Below, in pieces: positions 12,355-24,471 of a stretch of 64,000 nt of DNA. This DNA is from Hevea brasiliensis. Taxonomy: Eukaryota; Streptophyta; Magnoliopsida; Malpighiales; Euphorbiaceae. The position numbers and the translations under genes were made by a program. The DNA is taken from NCBI RefSeq assembly GCF_030052815.1, contig NC_079496.1:37411593-37475592 (forward strand), read 5' to 3'. The stretch's first letter is position 1, and every line of letters starts with the position of its first letter. A model generated the notes under the pieces. The model was given only the letters and a program-made list of their open reading frames with translations, made no database searches and had not been told where the DNA came from.

Positions 12355-12874
12355 CCCAATGCTTGAATGATAGCTATTATTGTAAGCAAATTCAATCAAA
12401 GGCAAGTGTGTGTCCTAACTACCTTCAAACTCAATCACACAAGCCCATATTATATCCTCCAAGATCTAAATTACCCTCTCAGACTGGCCGTTTGTCTGTG
12501 GATGGAATGCAGTACTAAAGTTTAATCTAGTTCCTAGGGCTTTTTGCAAACTAACCCATAATCTAGAAGTGAACCTTGGATCTCTGCCTGACATAATCGA
12601 TACCGGCACTCCATGAAGTCTCACTATCTCATCAATGTACAGTTTAGCAAATCTGTCTAAGCTATAGTCCATCCTCACTGGCAGAAAGTGACCAGACTTA
12701 GTTAGTCTATCCATAACAACCCAAACTACATCATGATTCTTCTGAGTTCTAGGAAATCCCATCACAAAATCCATCATGATTTGTTCCCATTTCCACTCGA
12801 AATTGGCAATGGCTATAGCAAACCAGCTGGCACTCAATGTTCTGGCTTTACTTGATGACAAGTTAGGCATTTGG
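12355..12874 (-). pseudogene. pol: gypsy-B integrase fragment (Tekay-like)
   Basis: The minus strand encodes part of a gypsy integrase: WKWEQIMMDFVMGFPRTQ (first catalytic Asp), VVMDRLTKSGHFLPV, HGVPVSIMSGRDPRF (second catalytic Asp retained, the first Asp of the usual SDRD replaced by Gly), and [15 protein letters not shown] (third residue, Glu). It closely resembles the gypsy-E integrase at 58330-58670. The upstream side is cut by LTR-D at 12875 and the downstream side by the old copia LTR at 12354. Beyond 12466 towards 12355 the frame has stops but still resembles integrase. This is the oldest recognisable layer on the left side. Confidence 0.88.
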
Positions 12875-14773
12875 TGTAACGCCCTCACTTTAGGTAGTCC
12901 GTACATTATACTATTCTGATGATTAATGTCTATTCGAACAGCTAGGATGTCTGGAACTACACTCAAACTAGAGTGAGAAAACATAAATTGACTGAATAAA
13001 GACTAAGTAAAATTAAAGAAAAGTAAAAGAAGCAAAGTACAACTCGGTTAAACGAGCTGGGGTCACAGCGAAAGGTGACCGTACTGGGAAGTAACTGTGA
13101 AGTCAGTTGCTAACCCCAGACCCACGAGGAACTCTAAGAAATAATTTTTGGGACTTAATTAAAGGTTCATTGAGGCACAAATGACATTAGAAATGTCAAA
13201 GAAATTCAGGAGAATTTATTTATCGGTACAGACTAAAAATAACCCGATAAGTATAACGAAGGACATTTTGGTCATTTCAAGCCCAGAGTTGAATTTTGAC
13301 CTAAACATCAACTAAAATGAGAGAGATTAAAATACTTAAAATGAATTAAAATTATGAATTGTGCAATGGAAATTGGAAAAGAAAGAAAGGGAAATGAAAC
13401 ATGAAATTAAAACTTTAATTATTACATAAGCCTGACATATGGATGACAGCATTTAAAAATTTATACTAATTAAATTTAATACATTAATAAGAGGATAAAT
13501 ATATGACTAAAGGACAAAATTTACTAAAAATCAATCTTCTTCTTCTTCTTTCATGCTTGGCTGGCTACTCTTCCTTGTCCCTCCACCATTGTTGTTCTTT
13601 TAAAGGTTCAAAATCTTTGCATTCTTACCATAATTCCCATAACTGCCAACACTAAAAGTTGTCATTTGAACTAGCTAGAGTTATTAGTATCAAAAAGAAA
13701 GGAAGAAATTGAAGATTTGTGAAGCTAGGAAAATTGCTAAGAAAGGTATGTGCAATATCTAACTTAAATTCTTGTAATTCCCTTGAATTTAAGTTGTATT
13801 TAAGTGGAATTTCATTAAAAATGATAAAATTGATGTATGTATGGAAGATCCAATTTTCGGTAGGCATGTGTAGTTTGGGAGTTTGATGCTTTTAATTGAT
13901 ATAAAATAGTCTAATGATGATGCTCGATGAGTTTGTATGCATTAGAAGTTGTATATATTGAGTTTGCATGAATTATGAAAATTGAAGTTACGGTTTGTAC
14001 CAAAAATTGGGGATTTTGTCTTAAGCTTGAAATTGACCTAATTGAGATGAATTGTTGCTTATAGAAGTGCCATGAATGCTATGTGAAGTTTGGGAGTTGG
14101 AGGAAATTGAAAATTGGGAGTGCTCTCTTGTGCAGGTTGTGGGACTCAATGAGTCCAGTTTGGTTTTTGATTTGTAACTGAAATTGTATGGCTCCAATTG
14201 GTATGAGGTCAATTGGAGGTGAAACCAGACTTAAAACACTCCATTTTTCATGAATAAACCATGCCCAAATTCTATCTAAAAAGTGACCTAAATTCTGTCT
14301 GAATGACCATATAGTGAACCCAGAAAAATGACCAAATGAACAGTACACACTCATTTGGCCATAACTCCCACTAGGCAAGTCCAAATGATCTAAATTTTAT
14401 ACCATTGGAAAGCTTAGCCATAGAACTACAACTTTCATGAAGGACATAGAGCCAAAAATGACTCTAACCAAACAAAATTACTGGCCAAGTTGGGACACAA
14501 AACTGTCCAGAACCATATTGTCCAGAAATTACTAGACATAGGCTTACCGGACCAGTTTTGGCAAAAAGGCCATAACTTGGCCGAAAAAAATCCAAATGTA
14601 ATGAAATTAATGGAAAAATTTCTATAAGACATAGATCTACAATATTGGTGTTTTGACCAGAACCCAGAACCCAAGGAAACTAGGCCAAATTGCTAGAACA
14701 ATTCAACACATCAAAACCTAGAATTTGACTAAACCACCACTTGACCCCAGAATAGTTTTTATAGCATAGCTTG
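12875..14773 (+). mobile_element. LTR-D: truncated Tekay-type LTR
   Basis: It begins TGTAACGCCCTCACTTTAGG directly inside the gypsy-B integrase and runs on the + strand. It is recognisably similar to the first half of the gypsy-E LTR (for example 14650-14690 against 54465-54500) but stops about 1.7 kb short of a normal LTR end, so it is truncated at about 14773. It contains no coding potential that I trust. Confidence 0.72.
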
Positions 14774-15078
14774 TAACAGCCCGATCCTTCTCTAGTTAGT
14801 ATTGTCTGCTTTGGCCCATGGGCCTCACGGATTTGTCCCTTGGGAGGTTTCATTCCCAAAAGCGCGCTGACCAGATGAGGAAGGCTCCCACATATATGGC
14901 CCAAATCTTTTCTTCCCATTTCAGATGTGGGACACGAAGTTTCCACCCCAGTGCGTAGCTGGTTGAACAAGCACGTCCTAACCCCATCCCTGGGTCGTGA
15001 CAAGCCCACCAGCTTCCGCCTGGTGCATCCTCGCACCACACACTGTACTAGAGGGAGTTTAGCTCTGATACCAATAAA
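14774..15078 (-). other. PBS and leader-like fragment next to LTR-C, with TRIM-like end
   Basis: Reading the minus strand from 15078, a perfect TGGTATCAGAGC (15062-15073) lies five bases after the LTR-C end, as expected for a PBS. About 290 bases follow, including a CCCACATCTG phrase and ending GGGCTGTTACA at 14774. That end resembles the ends of small, very common plant LTR-type repeats. Whether this is the leader of an LTR-C element or a small nested TRIM-like repeat is open. No Gag frame follows; LTR-D in the opposite orientation abuts it. Confidence 0.55.
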
Positions 15079-17359
15079 TGCAACGCCCCTCACCTGACTA
15101 CAGTGTAGCCGAGCAAGGCATGCTACATTCGGTGCTGGAGCACCCTAACTTACCTTACTTTATTTCTTTAAAAATTTTGTTCTCGTTATATTTAATATTG
15201 ATTATTTTTTGACGGAGAAACTAACGGAGTTTCCCCTATTTTATTATCGTTTGACGTGTTTTACTATTCACCTGTTTGAAACTTTCAATAATATTTTACA
15301 ATAAAAATCCCATCAATTTTTTTCATAACCATCTCATAATTCACATCTCATTCATATATCTTAATTTCATATGCATTTCCATGCATTATCTATATATTTC
15401 AAATCTGTCTTCAAATCCATACAATCTCATTCATGCTAAAATCACATAAGCAAAATTTTCAAATTTCATTAATTTACACAATTTCATAATTTACATGATA
15501 TATAAATTAATTACATATGAAAAAGCTAATTTATTAATTTACATCACATTTCTATTAATTATCTGTTCATAATCTACATTATAATACAATATCTAGCATT
15601 TTATACAAAATACAAAATATGATCTATATGGGCCCTATCTAGATGCATTGCTGAGGAGGTGACAACCTTGAATACTTCAGACATACGGATCGAACTCGAA
15701 ATTCCCAGTCAAACGTCCATTGGGTTCTAGCTTCAGTACCTGCGCGAAGGAAATAATTCCATCGCACTAAGCATTGCTGCTTAGTGGTGCAATAATATAA
15801 CAAGAAAATAATATACAAATAAAGATAGAAATAAAACATAATTTAAATAATTAAGATTTATTTATACTTCACATGCGGTTTCTAAAATTTAATATGTTTT
15901 ATCCTAATTTAGTCTTCTTTGAAAGTGTTTATTTCGTCAATGTACAGTAATAATGTACAAAGAAAAATGATCTGAAAATAATAAATTTATGCTTATATTA
16001 TTGTATAAGTCACATTTGCAATATTTATTTATGTTATAATTTTTTTTGCTAATCTTTTAGCATTTTCTCTATACTTGCTAGGTTGTTTCAGATTATTTCA
16101 TAATAAGTAAATTTTGATATCGGTCCAGTTCATTTCGATTCTTTCTAATAAATAACTATTCGAATTTATTTTAGGTCATCTTACTCATTTATTTAATTTC
16201 TAATATTTTTTTTATTACTAATATTCTTAACTTATTTCAATAAATTTCACTGCCCAAGTAACCTATGACAGGCTGACTAAACTGGATAACGGGTCGTTGG
16301 CATTGGACACCGCGGTGCCTCGGGCTGTCATACCATGGGACGCAGAACGTCAACCACGTATGCAGTCAGCATTGCTAAAAAGCCATGATAACACATAATC
16401 GGGCATAAAAGCCATAAATGTTGGCATAAAGCCATGAATACGGGCATAAAGCCATGAATATAGGCATAAAGCCTTTCGCAGTACTGCTAAAACAATACCC
16501 TATTGGCATGCCAAACTATCCAATCTGACACACATGTCTAGACAATACAAGGGCACATAATATCATTAAATATTAATATATTGTGTTTTATGGTTTTATT
16601 ATTTCATGATAAATTTCAATTATAATTCATACATTCATTTGATCATTTATATGATTACAATTCACATCAATTATCCTTTTATACCATTGTACTCAAAATA
16701 CTTCTCCTCTCTACAATAATGAGAACTAATGTCTCATTCATACATTAATATGGTTCATTTATTCATTCATTATGTTATTCATATTGATCACAATTCTAAA
16801 CAATGGTTCACATTTACCATTGTATTCAAAACATTTTTCCTTTCTCATTTATACATTCAAGGATCTACTTACGTAATTACAAATTTTATATTTCAAGTTG
16901 AGTTACTAATATTTTGTGAATTCCATTTGTGATGGGTATATAAGCCCTAACTATCTATTCACATCAATTAAGTGACTTACTTTTCATGTTTCAAGTAATC
17001 AATGAACATTTCATGGATTTCAAATTTATGGTCTTAATTTCCTTTTTACAATTTTGACTAAGATGCATAGTCCACATTTGTCATACAATTCTAAGCATTT
17101 AAGCTTAGAATTGGTTCTAAGTCTTTATCTTAGTTTTCTAATCATTTTGATTACTATTCACCTTACTAGTCAACCAAAATGTTGACTTTTTAATACATAA
17201 TAATTTTATTGAACCTAAGTTCTTCAAGATACCACATTTTGCATTTAAAATTTGTTGGTATTGGTTGCCAATACCATTTCCAAGCTTAATATTAATTGGG
17301 CAGAATTTTCAGTTTTCATGCCTTATATTTACTATTCCATTAGTCATTTTTGCAGTGGG
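15079..17359 (-). mobile_element. LTR-C, left part (Tekay-type LTR split by Ogre)
   Basis: On the minus strand this is the 3' half of an LTR that ends GGGGCGTTGCA at 15079. It continues at 49308 after the Ogre insertion, giving about 4.1 kb in total. It contains the conserved double hairpin (15744-15784) and several 'ggcataaagccat' short repeats at 16390-16480. The break at 17359 carries one copy of the GTGGG target duplication. Confidence 0.86.
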
Positions 17360-17754
17360 TGTCGCAAGGGGTTTTGCGGTCGCCTGAACGAACGCTCACC
17401 GAAGTGGGAAAGAGTGAGGAGTCGCCACCTTAGTTTTGAGGGAAACTAAAGAAAACTATTTGTGAAAATAAATTGAGATGAAACCACTTCTTGGCAGAGA
17501 TTCTAGGTTCGGGGTCCGTAAACGGGTGGGGAAAGTGTTAGGCACCCCACCTCGTCCTTTAATAAGGGTAAGTAGATTTAATTTTGCATTAGTTAGGAGG
17601 GTTTGAATGGACATGTTAATCCTTTTGACTAAAGGAACATTTGATTTTTCACAAAATTTGGATCACCCAGATACATAAGTAAATGAGACAACCTTAGTGA
17701 GTTACTGTTGTATGTTAATTTTATTTGAAAGGAATATTTTATTAAAATTTAATT

Positions 17755-17965
17755 TAAGAATCGGATAAGAACTCTTCTCCGAACTCTTTAATATTTATTA
17801 AAATTCTGAGTTGAGACCGGATAAGAACTCTCCTCCGATCTCTATTTAATATTTATTAAAATTTTGAGTTGAGACCGGATAAGAACTCTCCTCCGATCTC
17901 TATTAATCTATTTGTTAAAAATTTTGAGTTGAGGAGCGGATAAAGACTCTCTTCCGACCTCTTCG
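17755..17965. repeat. 58-bp tandem repeats in Ogre LTR (R/U5), left copy
   Basis: Three to four units of about 58 bp, each with 'CGGATAAGAACTCTCCTCCG' followed by 'TTTATTAAAATTTTGAGTTG'. The same array occurs in the right LTR at 44695-44910. Confidence 0.85.
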
Positions 17966-18964
17966 AAATTTGGACACAGCCATATATCGTAAGAGTCTAA
18001 ATTTAAGAGTTCTAGTATTTAAAGGCGCCAAAGGGTGAAATAAGACTTCTTTTAACTCGTTGGTACTTTGAGACTAAATAAGGGACGCCGGACTGAATTT
18101 TGCTGACCTCCCCTAAGGTCACTTTACCAGTATCCTATCTGTACCCCTTTACTTATCTCAGTTTTGATTTTTTATTCCGCCTTATGGCATTATGCCGGAT
18201 CGCCTTCCATGTCAGCCTAGTGATTCAATTTTGCTATTTCCTTGACATGTTATTTAGACCCTCTTTTTTTAAAAGAGACACTTTAAACACAGTTACCTAC
18301 ATTTTGCCTAGCTACTTCTACGTAACTCGGGACTAGATAACTTGCGTTCAGAAATAATAACGATTAACAAAAGTGTGGGTTAGCCACCACGGGGGTATAC
18401 TAGAGCATATCTTTTCTTTGTATTTTTTTTTAGCGTGACATGAACTTAAACAAAACAATAGGCACAAGAAAGAGAACAAAAGGAAATACGTGAAATGAGA
18501 AGTAGAATTAATAAAATGACGATATTAACACTGACCTGTATGGAGTCGAGTCTATTGAACAAAACACAGAATCACAAAAGGTAGCAAGATTGCAGGTTGG
18601 CAGCCGGAGGACTATGGTTTGCCTCGAAATGAAGTGTTCTTTGTTAAAATGTAAACAGGTCAAAATAACCAAGCTTGAGTGGAGTTGAGCTTAGACAATA
18701 TGCATGGAAGTAGAGGAAAACAAAGACAGAAAGTGAGAGTGCCACAGGATAATGAACGAACTGAAAATGAAAAATTTCAGTATTCAAGAATCCCTTTTGC
18801 AAGAAAACACTTCAGAAAACTAGTTTCAAAAGTTTTTTCTACCAAAAACACCAAAAAAAAATAGCAGAGTAACAAACTGAATTAAGTTTCAGAGTTATTC
18901 CACTATAGTTACTGCCTCTTGTCTGTATTTTTTTTTCCGTCCCTTTGAACAGTTTTCAGGCAGG

Positions 18965-18972
18965 TATTTATA
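18965..18972 (-). promoter_or_regulatory. Candidate TATA box for Ogre sense transcript (left LTR)
   Basis: The minus strand reads TATAAATA within CCTATAAATACCTG. It lies in the right region for the U3/R boundary and is conserved at 45915-45922 in the other LTR. In this 3' LTR it would drive read-out into the flanking LTR-C. Confidence 0.6.
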
Positions 18973-19767
18973 GGAATCGGGTGCTCCCCATGAAGGGTCA
19001 GGATTTATTTTGAGGGAGATGGAGGGTCTGGATTTTGAAGGACATGATCGGATGCTTGAGAATTAAAGAGAACCAAAGTGAACGGCTGAGATTATTCTTC
19101 AGAATATTTGTCCTTTTCTTCTTTCAATATGACGGTCTCAAATCCTCTTGTCCGGAGCGATCTGAGGGCTAAGAGCGAAAGGCGCTGGTCTTGTCGTCTC
19201 CTCTCTTGATCCAAGGGCTCCGGGTTCGTCCTTACAAGTGAAATCAACGGTGGAGATTGGGATGTACAGGACTGTCATGACATACCACGGCACTGTCGGC
19301 GTGCGGGCGATTCTTAGGTGTGCGGTGGAGATCTCGTCGCCACGCTTTAATTACCTCGGCTCACGATTCGGCAGCGGTTATTTGGGATTTGTCTTATTCT
19401 TTTTGCCTTCCGATCCCTCCCACACTCCTATTCCGATCTCTCATGCTGATCTCCCATCTTCCGATCTCTATTATTCCGATCCCTAGAGATCGCCCAAATG
19501 ATGTAATCCGATCTTTTGGAAATAAAAGTCAATTATCATCTTATCATTATTGCATTGATTATTTTCCGATCTCTGATGTGTTTATCCGATCTGGTTCCCA
19601 ACTGAACAACCCTTAACTGATCCGCAATTCGAAACATTTATCTTAATATGCTGATCTCTAATTAGCCGTTCTCTTTATGGAATTTGAGAGACGTGTCAGA
19701 ACAGCTGGCGAATCCCGTTAACTGATGCATTGCCTGGGACATCGTGAGCATTAAATGCTCGGACGAG

Positions 19768-19777
19768 TATAAATAGG
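19768..19777 (+). promoter_or_regulatory. Candidate TATA box for antisense LTR gene (left LTR)
   Basis: TATAAATAGG lies on the + strand, 154 bases before the ATG at 19932. It is conserved at 46721-46730. It is divergent from the sense TATA box about 800 bp away. Confidence 0.65.
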
Positions 19778-19931
19778 GGTAGGGGTTAGCCAGTTTCTTA
19801 CTTATGCCATTTTCTGTCTCTCGCAAGCAATTCCAAAACTCTCCCGATTTTCAAGCTCTTCCGACTTCGTTCAAGCTCCGGTAAGGGTTTTAATCCTTCT
19901 TTTAGCTTTAAGTTCTTTGTTTTCCTTAAAA

Positions 19932-21786
19932 ATGAGCGGCGCCAAAGGTCAGAGAGTAGCAAGCCCACCTTCCGTCCATGTTTCGTGGTCGTCTGATGAA
20001 GAAAAGGTGGTCGGGCTGAGCGCACAACCAGAACCTCTTAGGGTCTCCGTTCCAGCTCGGGGGCGAATCGCACCATCAAGGCATGCACCTCCTTCGGGGA
20101 GGGAGAATCTTCCTATGGACGAGCTGCCGTCGATCTTGCAAGAATCCGATCTGCAATTGTTTAGCCAGGAATACAACATTGAGCCCGATTCATATGAACT
20201 TATCCGGTGTCACAGAGATCACCGAGCCGATCACTTCTTTGAAGAGAATGACATGGTGATGGTATACGAGGAACAGTTAAAGGCCGGTCTTCGGTTCCCT
20301 CTGGATGACTTCTTCAAGGAGGTCCTAAAATTTCACCGAGTGTGCATTGCCCAAATTCACCCTAACTAGTGGCGGATCTTGGTAGCCTTCCGAGGCCTGT
20401 GCCGAGCTAAGGGAATCAGACCTACGGCTAAGGTGTTCGCCGAACTGCACAGGCTAACTCGCCGAAAGGATGATGAGCACTGGTTCTTTTAGGCGAAGCC
20501 TCATTGTGGGCTCTTCACTGACCTGCCCTCCTCCCTTAAGAATTGGAAGAACCGCTTCTTCATTCTGAGGAGCAAAAATCCGACCTGCTTCGAGGACTTC
20601 CCCGTGGTGGTGGCACGAGGCCCTTGATTCCGAAGCGTATTACCCTGAACAAGGAGGAAAGCCTAATAGTGATGGAACTGAAGAATCAAGCTGCCACTCA
20701 AAAGTACTCCTGTTTAGATGCGGTGACTGCCGAGCTGCATCATTGGACGATGGAGTTGATTACGGGCGAAAGTTGCGAGCTTCCGCTCTCTGATCTTGGC
20801 ATCGGTATTTTCCTATTTCTCAGATCTTTGGACCTTAGCGATCTCACTGACCTCTTTTTTGTGCAGGTATGGCGGGTGGTGAAGGTTCTAGGAAGCGGAA
20901 GAAAGAAAGAGAGATTTCCCGGAAAATAAAAGAGATGAAGCGTTCGGCACTACTTAAAACACCCGGCTATGAACCTGGGGAGATACAAGGGGACCCGCCT
21001 CGACCTTCGGGACGCCGATCGCAGAACCTGTCCGATCTCCTCCTCGACGAGAAGAGCCGCCTCCACCTCCTCTAGTTGCTCCAAGCACAGAAGGGGGTCG
21101 TTCTCGACCTCCTACGAGGCCCCCTTCTCGTAGCGCTCAAGTGCTGATTCCTTCCCTGGAGAACAACCGGACTGTTCGGGAAAACCCCGATTTTGCTAAA
21201 GTTTTGGGGTCTTCCATCTGCCTTCAGGAGGATCGGGATAGACTGTCTCCGGACAATCTTGACGACATCCTAACCCGATCCATGAGTCTGAATGTAGAGT
21301 GCTTGGTGAATCAGCACATAGTCCGGGAGAAGGCGCACCGCCTGGGTAAGGAGGTCGAGAAGAAGAGTCAAGAGGTGGCATCCCTCCGATCCCAACTCTC
21401 ATCCGCTCAGGATTACATATCTCAAATTGAGGGGCGGATGAAGTACTATGAGGATAAGCCGGCGAGCAGGACTCATGTTACGTGAAAGGGATCATGCTCT
21501 TAGAGAAGTCCAAGCGCTCCAGGCCAATGAAGCTGCTCAGGTCGCTCATCTTGCTGAGGAGCTTAAGGCAAAAGATGAAGAGATGGTGACAGGAATAGCC
21601 GGTGCTTATGTGAACGCTCACAAGGATCTCTTGGCCAAGCTCCAGAAGCGTTACCCGAATGAGGACTTCTCTTGGATGGCCGACCTGGCTCCCGAAGGCG
21701 AGGAGGAAAGCGAAGAGGAGGCCGAGGGTGAGAGAGAAAATGAGCAAAATGTAGATCAGACTGGGGGTGATCCCCCAGCCGAATGA
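19932..21786 (+). pseudogene. Antisense LTR gene, left copy, broken (gypsy-transposon PF04195-like)
   Basis: This is the same gene as 46885-48740, carried by the 3' Ogre LTR and running opposite to gag-pol. It starts MSGAKGQRVA. The N-terminal part is Ser/Pro-rich. The conserved block with EEQLKAGLRFPLDDFF, then IAQIHPN, is interrupted by a TAG at 20367-20369. A second TAG (about 20490) and a frameshift near 20600 follow. The putative 62-nt intron (20805-20866) and second-exon ATG (20869) are preserved; the second exon has a frameshift near 21010 and another near 21475. The C-terminal coiled-coil and acidic tail are recognisable up to 21786. Each break differs from the single stop in the right copy. 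Confidence 0.8.
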
Positions 21787-22353
21787 CTTGTACAAATCTT
21801 TGAAATGAAATGAAGTGGAATGCCCCTTTTTTGTTCGATGAATGGTTATGATCGGAAAATTTCTAAATTATTAAACACTTGATTGTTTGAGTATGTTGAA
21901 ATAACTGAAGATGATTATTAACCTAAGTGTGAGAGATCAGAAAACACAATGAGCATGAGATCGGTAGGGAAGAAATGCTGAACGGGACTTGATTAAAATT
22001 GGAAATTTCACTTGAACACTTAAGATCAGAATCCTCATTAAACCGGACCAAAACCTTAGCTCTTAAACTTTTGAAAGGGAGATCGAAAATAAAACTGGTA
22101 AGAAAAGATCTAGTGTCAGTTCACTTCGTTTATACTACAACGGGTCGGAGAGATCGGTGAGCGATTTAATAGACTAGTAAGGATTTGACTGATGTGAGGA
22201 CTATTGATTCAATTCTTTGAGGAGAGATCGGAAATGTGACTGTCTATCAAAGAGGGATCGGAAATGAGGTTAGCTGTCAAAAGGAGACTTAGTACTGGGG
22301 TCAGTTTCAAAGTTTTATTGATTTTGGGGATCGGCCAAAATATGGTGTCGACA
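21787..22353. other. Outer U3 of Ogre left LTR, no gene
   Basis: Non-coding sequence, downstream of the antisense gene on the + strand and the very start of the LTR in element orientation. It contains repeated GATCGG motifs (for example near 21850, 22150, 22226, 22257 and 22329). An antisense transcript terminator or polyadenylation region would be expected here, but no signal is decisive. Confidence 0.6.
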
Positions 22354-22372
22354 GCTGCCCCTCTTTACATAA
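22354..22372 (-). other. Ogre polypurine tract
   Basis: Immediately before the 3' LTR the minus strand reads AAAGAGGGGCAGC, a purine tract that would prime second-strand synthesis. Confidence 0.75.
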
Positions 22373-22511
22373 TTTCTATTAAAGGGAAAATTTCCCGTGT
22401 AGGAATTATGTAAAGATTCAGACTCATATTTTGGACGATTAGGTGTTCGAAGTTAGGGAGCTAAAGCACACTTAATTTGGTGACCTAGAAATCGACAACA
22501 TAAGTTAAATT

Positions 22512-23804
22512 AAAATCAACTTGGAACCAGAGGTTGATAACAGGAAATTTAAATTGCTAGAAATTAAAGTTGGCAGGAAATTTAAATTGCTAGAAATTAA
22601 AATAGACTTAGATCAAGGAATTAGAGGTCGATAACAGGAAATTTAAAATGCAGGAAATTAAAATCAACATAGATCAAGGAACAAGAGGTTGATAACAGGA
22701 AATGTAAATGCAGGAAATTAAAATCAACTTAGATCAAGGAACCAGAGGTTGATAACAGGAAATTTAAATTGCAGAAAATTAAAATCAACTTAGATCAAGG
22801 AACCAGAGGTTGATAACAGGAAATGTAAATGCAGGAAATTAAAATCAACTTAGATCAAGGAACCAGAGGTTGATAACAGAAAATTTAAATTGCAGGAAAT
22901 TAAAATCAACTTAGATCAAGGAACCAGAGATTGATAACAGGAAATGTAAATGCAGGAAATTAAAATCAACTTAGATCAAGGAACCAGAGGTTGATAACAG
23001 GAAATTTAAATTGCAGGAAATTAAAATCAACTTAGATCAAGGAACCAGAGGTTGATAACAGGAAATGTAAATGCAGGAAATTAAAATCAACTTAGATCAA
23101 GGAACCAGAGGTTGATAACAAGAAATTTAAATTGCAGGAAATTAAAATCAACTTAGATCAAGGAACCAGAGGTTGATAACAGGAAATTTAAATTGCAGGA
23201 AATTAAAATCAACTTAGATCAAGGAACCAGAGTTTGATAACAGGAAATTTAAATTGCAGGAAATTAAAATCAACTTAGATCAAGGAACCAGAGGTTGATA
23301 ACAGGAAATGTAAATGCAGGAAATTAAAATTAACTTGTATCAAGGAACCAGAGGTTGATAACAGAAAATTTAAAATGCAGGAAATTAAAGTCAACTTAGA
23401 TCAAGGAACCAGAGGTTGATAATAGGAAATTTAAATTGCAGGAAATTAAAATCAACTTAGATCAAGGAACCAGAGGTTGATAACAGGAAATGTAAATGCA
23501 GGAAATTAAAATCAACTTAGATCAAGGAACCAGAGGTTGATAACAGGAAATTTAAAATGCAGGAAATTAAAATCAACTTAGATCAAGGAACCAGAGGTTG
23601 ATAACAGGAAATTTAAATTGCAGGAAATTAAAATCAACTTAGATCAAGGAACCAGAGGTTGATAACAGGAAATTTAAAATGCAGGAAATTAAAATCAACT
23701 TAGATCAAGGAACCAGAGGTTGATAACAGGAAATTTAAATTGCAGGAAATTAAAATCAACTTAGATCAAGGAACCAGAGGTTGATAACAGGGAATTTAAA
23801 TTGC
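22512..23804. repeat. Tandem array of about 60-bp units in Ogre 3' UTR
   Basis: About 21 units with the core 'AACCAGAGGTTGATAACAGG', then 'AAATTTAAATTGCAGG' or the shorter 'AAATGTAAATGCAGG', then 'AAATTAAAATCAACTTAGAT'. The long and short variants alternate between about 22690 and 23130, which suggests a dimeric higher-order unit of about 120 bp. It lies between the pol stop codon and the PPT. Tandem arrays in this position are known for Ogre/Tat elements and can seed satellite DNA. Confidence 0.95.
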
Positions 23805-24471
23805 ACTTACAAAGCAAGCCTAATCCGGACACGAGCAGTTCTTCCCCAATGCAGTTACTTAACAGAATCCCGAAGGCCGATGATGAATGGAGGACGAGTC
23901 GCAAGACTTGACCTATGGCCTCATTTCTTTAAATGCCCCTTTTCTGTTTTTTCTTTCTCTCGAAAAGCGCCCTTGCGGGTTTTTACTTCCCCTTCATCTA
24001 TATGACTAGAAGTGCCCTTTCGGGTTTTCACCTCTAGTTTTTTTTTTTTTTTTTTTTTTTTTTGCCTGCAAATCTCATAGTAAAGTACGTGAGGTTATCA
24101 ATTGTCAAATCTTAATCTTATGGCAAAAATTTTAACTGATTTAAATAGCGCATTAAATAACGAGATTGCAGAAAGGTAAATATAAGGGAAAGATAGAAAC
24201 ATGAGGGAATGAAGTGTGATTTTATTACGGTTTAATAAAAACAAAGAAGAAGTTTCAAAGAAGAAGGGTACAAGGATAGCTCTCACATATTCCCTGTGGT
24301 TGATTTTTGAAATTCCTTAACTGCCATTATTTCAAGTTCTCTAAAGCCTCATGCCGTGACATTTTCCTCTTCATCCTGGTTTCATGCCCCCCATTCCTTA
24401 TTTCTCCCTTTTTGTTCTCGGGATGCCCTTTCGGGTTTTCACCCCTAGGTTGTTTTTTTTTTTTTTTTTTT
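23805..24471. other. Ogre 3' UTR spacer with poly(T) tracts and small hairpins
   Basis: No gene seen. On the + strand there are T runs at about 24039-24063 and 24452-24473 (poly-A in the element's sense strand). Each follows a copy of 'GCCCTTTCGGGTTTTCACC' (24014 and 24425), and a third related copy 'GCCCTTGCGGGT' lies at about 23969. Confidence 0.75.

Larger units (their letters stand above)
17360..22353 (-). mobile_element. Ogre 3' LTR (left copy)
   Basis: It aligns end to end with the right LTR (44305-49307). In element orientation U3 occupies roughly 22353 to 18940, and R/U5 the rest down to 17360. U3 contains a complete antisense transcription unit (19768-21786). Differences from the other LTR are scattered substitutions and small indels, so the insertion is not brand new. 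Confidence 0.93.

Noticed and set aside
14680..15093. A 137-codon open frame on the minus strand across the LTR-C/PBS junction
   Set aside because: It spans an LTR end and a PBS, has no homology I recognise, and looks like a chance frame in a GC-richer patch.
19320..19616. Open frames rich in PIPI and SDLYYSDP in the CCGATC-rich spacer
   Set aside because: They are the translation of the repeated CCGATCTC motif upstream of the antisense TATA box, so promoter sequence rather than coding.
22512..23804. CRISPR-like array (regular repeats of about 60 bp)
   Set aside because: There are no unique spacers; the whole unit is repeated, it lies in a plant retroelement 3' UTR, and there are no cas genes.
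24039..24063. Poly(T) tract as the tail of a LINE or processed pseudogene
   Set aside because: No LINE coding sequence or target duplication adjoins it; a second poly(T) follows an identical flanking phrase, so both are part of the Ogre 3' UTR.
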